From positions 1 to 6,309 of the forward strand of contig JARJMV020000272.1 of the NCBI GenBank assembly GCA_029335935.2: a stretch of DNA of 6,309 bases. The letters are read 5' to 3'. The notes under the pieces are model-generated. The model was not told where the DNA came from. It did not search any database and saw only the letters and a program-made list of their open reading frames with translations. Source of the stretch: a bacterium. Lineage in GTDB: Bacteria; Armatimonadota; Fimbriimonadia; Fimbriimonadales; GBS-DC. This document shows positions 5,835 through 6,309 of this stretch, in pieces. A program made the position numbers and the translations under genes. Each line of letters starts with the position of its first letter. Position 1 is the first letter of the stretch.

Positions 5835-6309
5835 ATGAAGATTCGCAAACCGATAGGTGTGGCAAGCGTTTGGGCGGCGGGGCTGCTCTGCATGGCATGG
5901 TCGGATGTCACGCTGTATGCGGGTCAGCCCGCGGCGGAGTCGGGGTTAACCCTGCGGAGTTGGGGCGCAGGCACGATTGAGGACAGCACGGAGACGACCT
6001 TCGTTGGCAGCCGCTCGGTCAAGATACTCACGCGCGGGATGCTGTCGGGAGGCTGGATGGTGTTTGGCAACCCGATCGATTTACGCAGCGACCTGAACGC
6101 GCCCGACAAAGTGGTGCGCTTCACTTTGCGCTTTGCAGGTGGTGGCGCAGCGGGCGGCGCAGTTGGCGGCGGGGGCATCGGCGCGCCGCCGCCCCCGGGC
6201 GACCCCGGCGGGTTCGGCGCGCCTGGCGGTCCTGAAGCGCCCGGCGGATTGGGCGCGCCTGGCGGACCGCGCGGCGGCGCAGGCGCAACCCAGACCACTG
6301 CGCCCCCCT
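5835..6309 (+). CDS. Exported protein with Gly/Pro/Ala-rich segment, function unknown (3' end outside window)
   Basis: The frame is open from the ATG at 5835 to the last base, giving 158 residues with no stop. The start MKIRKPIGVASVWAAGLL has a basic then hydrophobic character, so a signal peptide or membrane anchor of about 30 residues is likely; the cysteine in GLLCMA does not make a good lipobox. Residues about 37-100 are mixed polar and hydrophobic with beta-strand character (for example LRSWGAGTIEDSTETTF, SRSVKILTRG and KVVRFTLRFAG) and recall the first strands of a jelly-roll carbohydrate-binding-like domain, though I cannot name the family. From residue 101 onward the chain is low complexity: Gly/Ala-rich, then GAPPPPGDP, then four six-residue units starting PGG at 124, 130, 136 and 142. 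Because the break comes straight after a beta-strand, the rich segment may be a loop inserted in the fold or a linker to a second domain outside the window. Frame, Shine-Dalgarno and composition support a real gene. Confidence 0.75.
   Translation, partial: MKIRKPIGVASVWAAGLLCMAWSDVTLYAGQPAAESGLTLRSWGAGTIEDSTETTFVGSRSVKILTRGMLSGGWMVFGNPIDLRSDLNAPDKVVRFTLRFAGGGAAGGAVGGGGIGAPPPPGDPGGFGAPGGPEAPGGLGAPGGPRGGAGATQTTAPP
6204..6275 (+). repeat. 18-bp tandem repeat encoding PGG-type hexapeptides
   Basis: Four in-frame 18-base units begin at 6204, 6222, 6240 and 6258, each opening with codons for Pro-Gly-Gly; the first three end in Ala. Units alternate (Phe/Leu-Gly-Ala versus Pro-Glu-Ala or Pro-Arg-Gly), so a 36-base unit appears twice: the first 29 bases from 6204 and from 6240 differ at only three positions. 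This points to duplication by slippage or unequal exchange inside the coding region. The spacing is collagen-like in look, but Gly is not strictly at every third residue. Confidence 0.7.

Noticed and set aside
5924..6298. A Pro-rich 124-codon open frame on the minus strand
   Set aside because: Its Pro/Gly/Ala repeats are the complement of the Gly/Pro-rich plus-strand gene, which has a Shine-Dalgarno, a signal-like N-terminus and a frame open to the edge.

Overview
The window is GC-rich bacterial chromosome with compact, mostly intact genes. It holds six protein-coding genes, two of them cut by the window edges. I see no rRNA, tRNA, CRISPR array, transposase, phage gene or clear intrinsic terminator. 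The lineage cannot be fixed from the sequence. The GC-rich, GCG/CGC-heavy codon use, large secreted proteins and -10-like boxes sitting directly on start codons would fit a deep-branching, perhaps Armatimonadota-like or thermophilic bacterium. That placement is a low-confidence guess.

Left part, minus strand (1-3104): a likely three-gene operon read right to left. It starts with a secreted protein that has an N-terminal Ig-like domain and a seven- or eight-bladed beta-propeller (1407-3104). An ABC-2 type ATPase follows (462-1391) and then its membrane permease (1-459, cut by the window edge). The gaps are 15 and 2 bases. ATPase and permease should form one ABC exporter. The propeller protein may be an extracytoplasmic partner or only a co-transcribed neighbour.

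Middle: a 174-base divergent intergenic region (3105-3278) separates the propeller operon from nuoN (3279-4772, plus), the NuoN membrane subunit of respiratory complex I. NuoN stands alone here, with no other nuo gene in the window. Its 3' end overlaps the 3' end of thiL (4757-5755, minus; thiamine-monophosphate kinase) by 16 bases, tail to tail.

Right part: a 79-base divergent region (5756-5834) separates thiL from a plus-strand gene (5835 to the window end). That gene encodes an exported protein with a Gly/Pro/Ala-rich low-complexity stretch made partly of an 18-bp tandem repeat.

A theme across the window is two styles of gene start. The two exported-protein genes have Shine-Dalgarno sequences and leaders. 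nuoN, thiL and the ATPase gene lack a usable Shine-Dalgarno and instead have a TAnANT-type -10 hexamer 6-9 bases before the ATG, as expected for leaderless mRNAs. I found no clear novel defence or mobile system; the best leads are the leaderless starts, the propeller/exporter operon, the hairpins in the propeller leader and the solitary nuoN.
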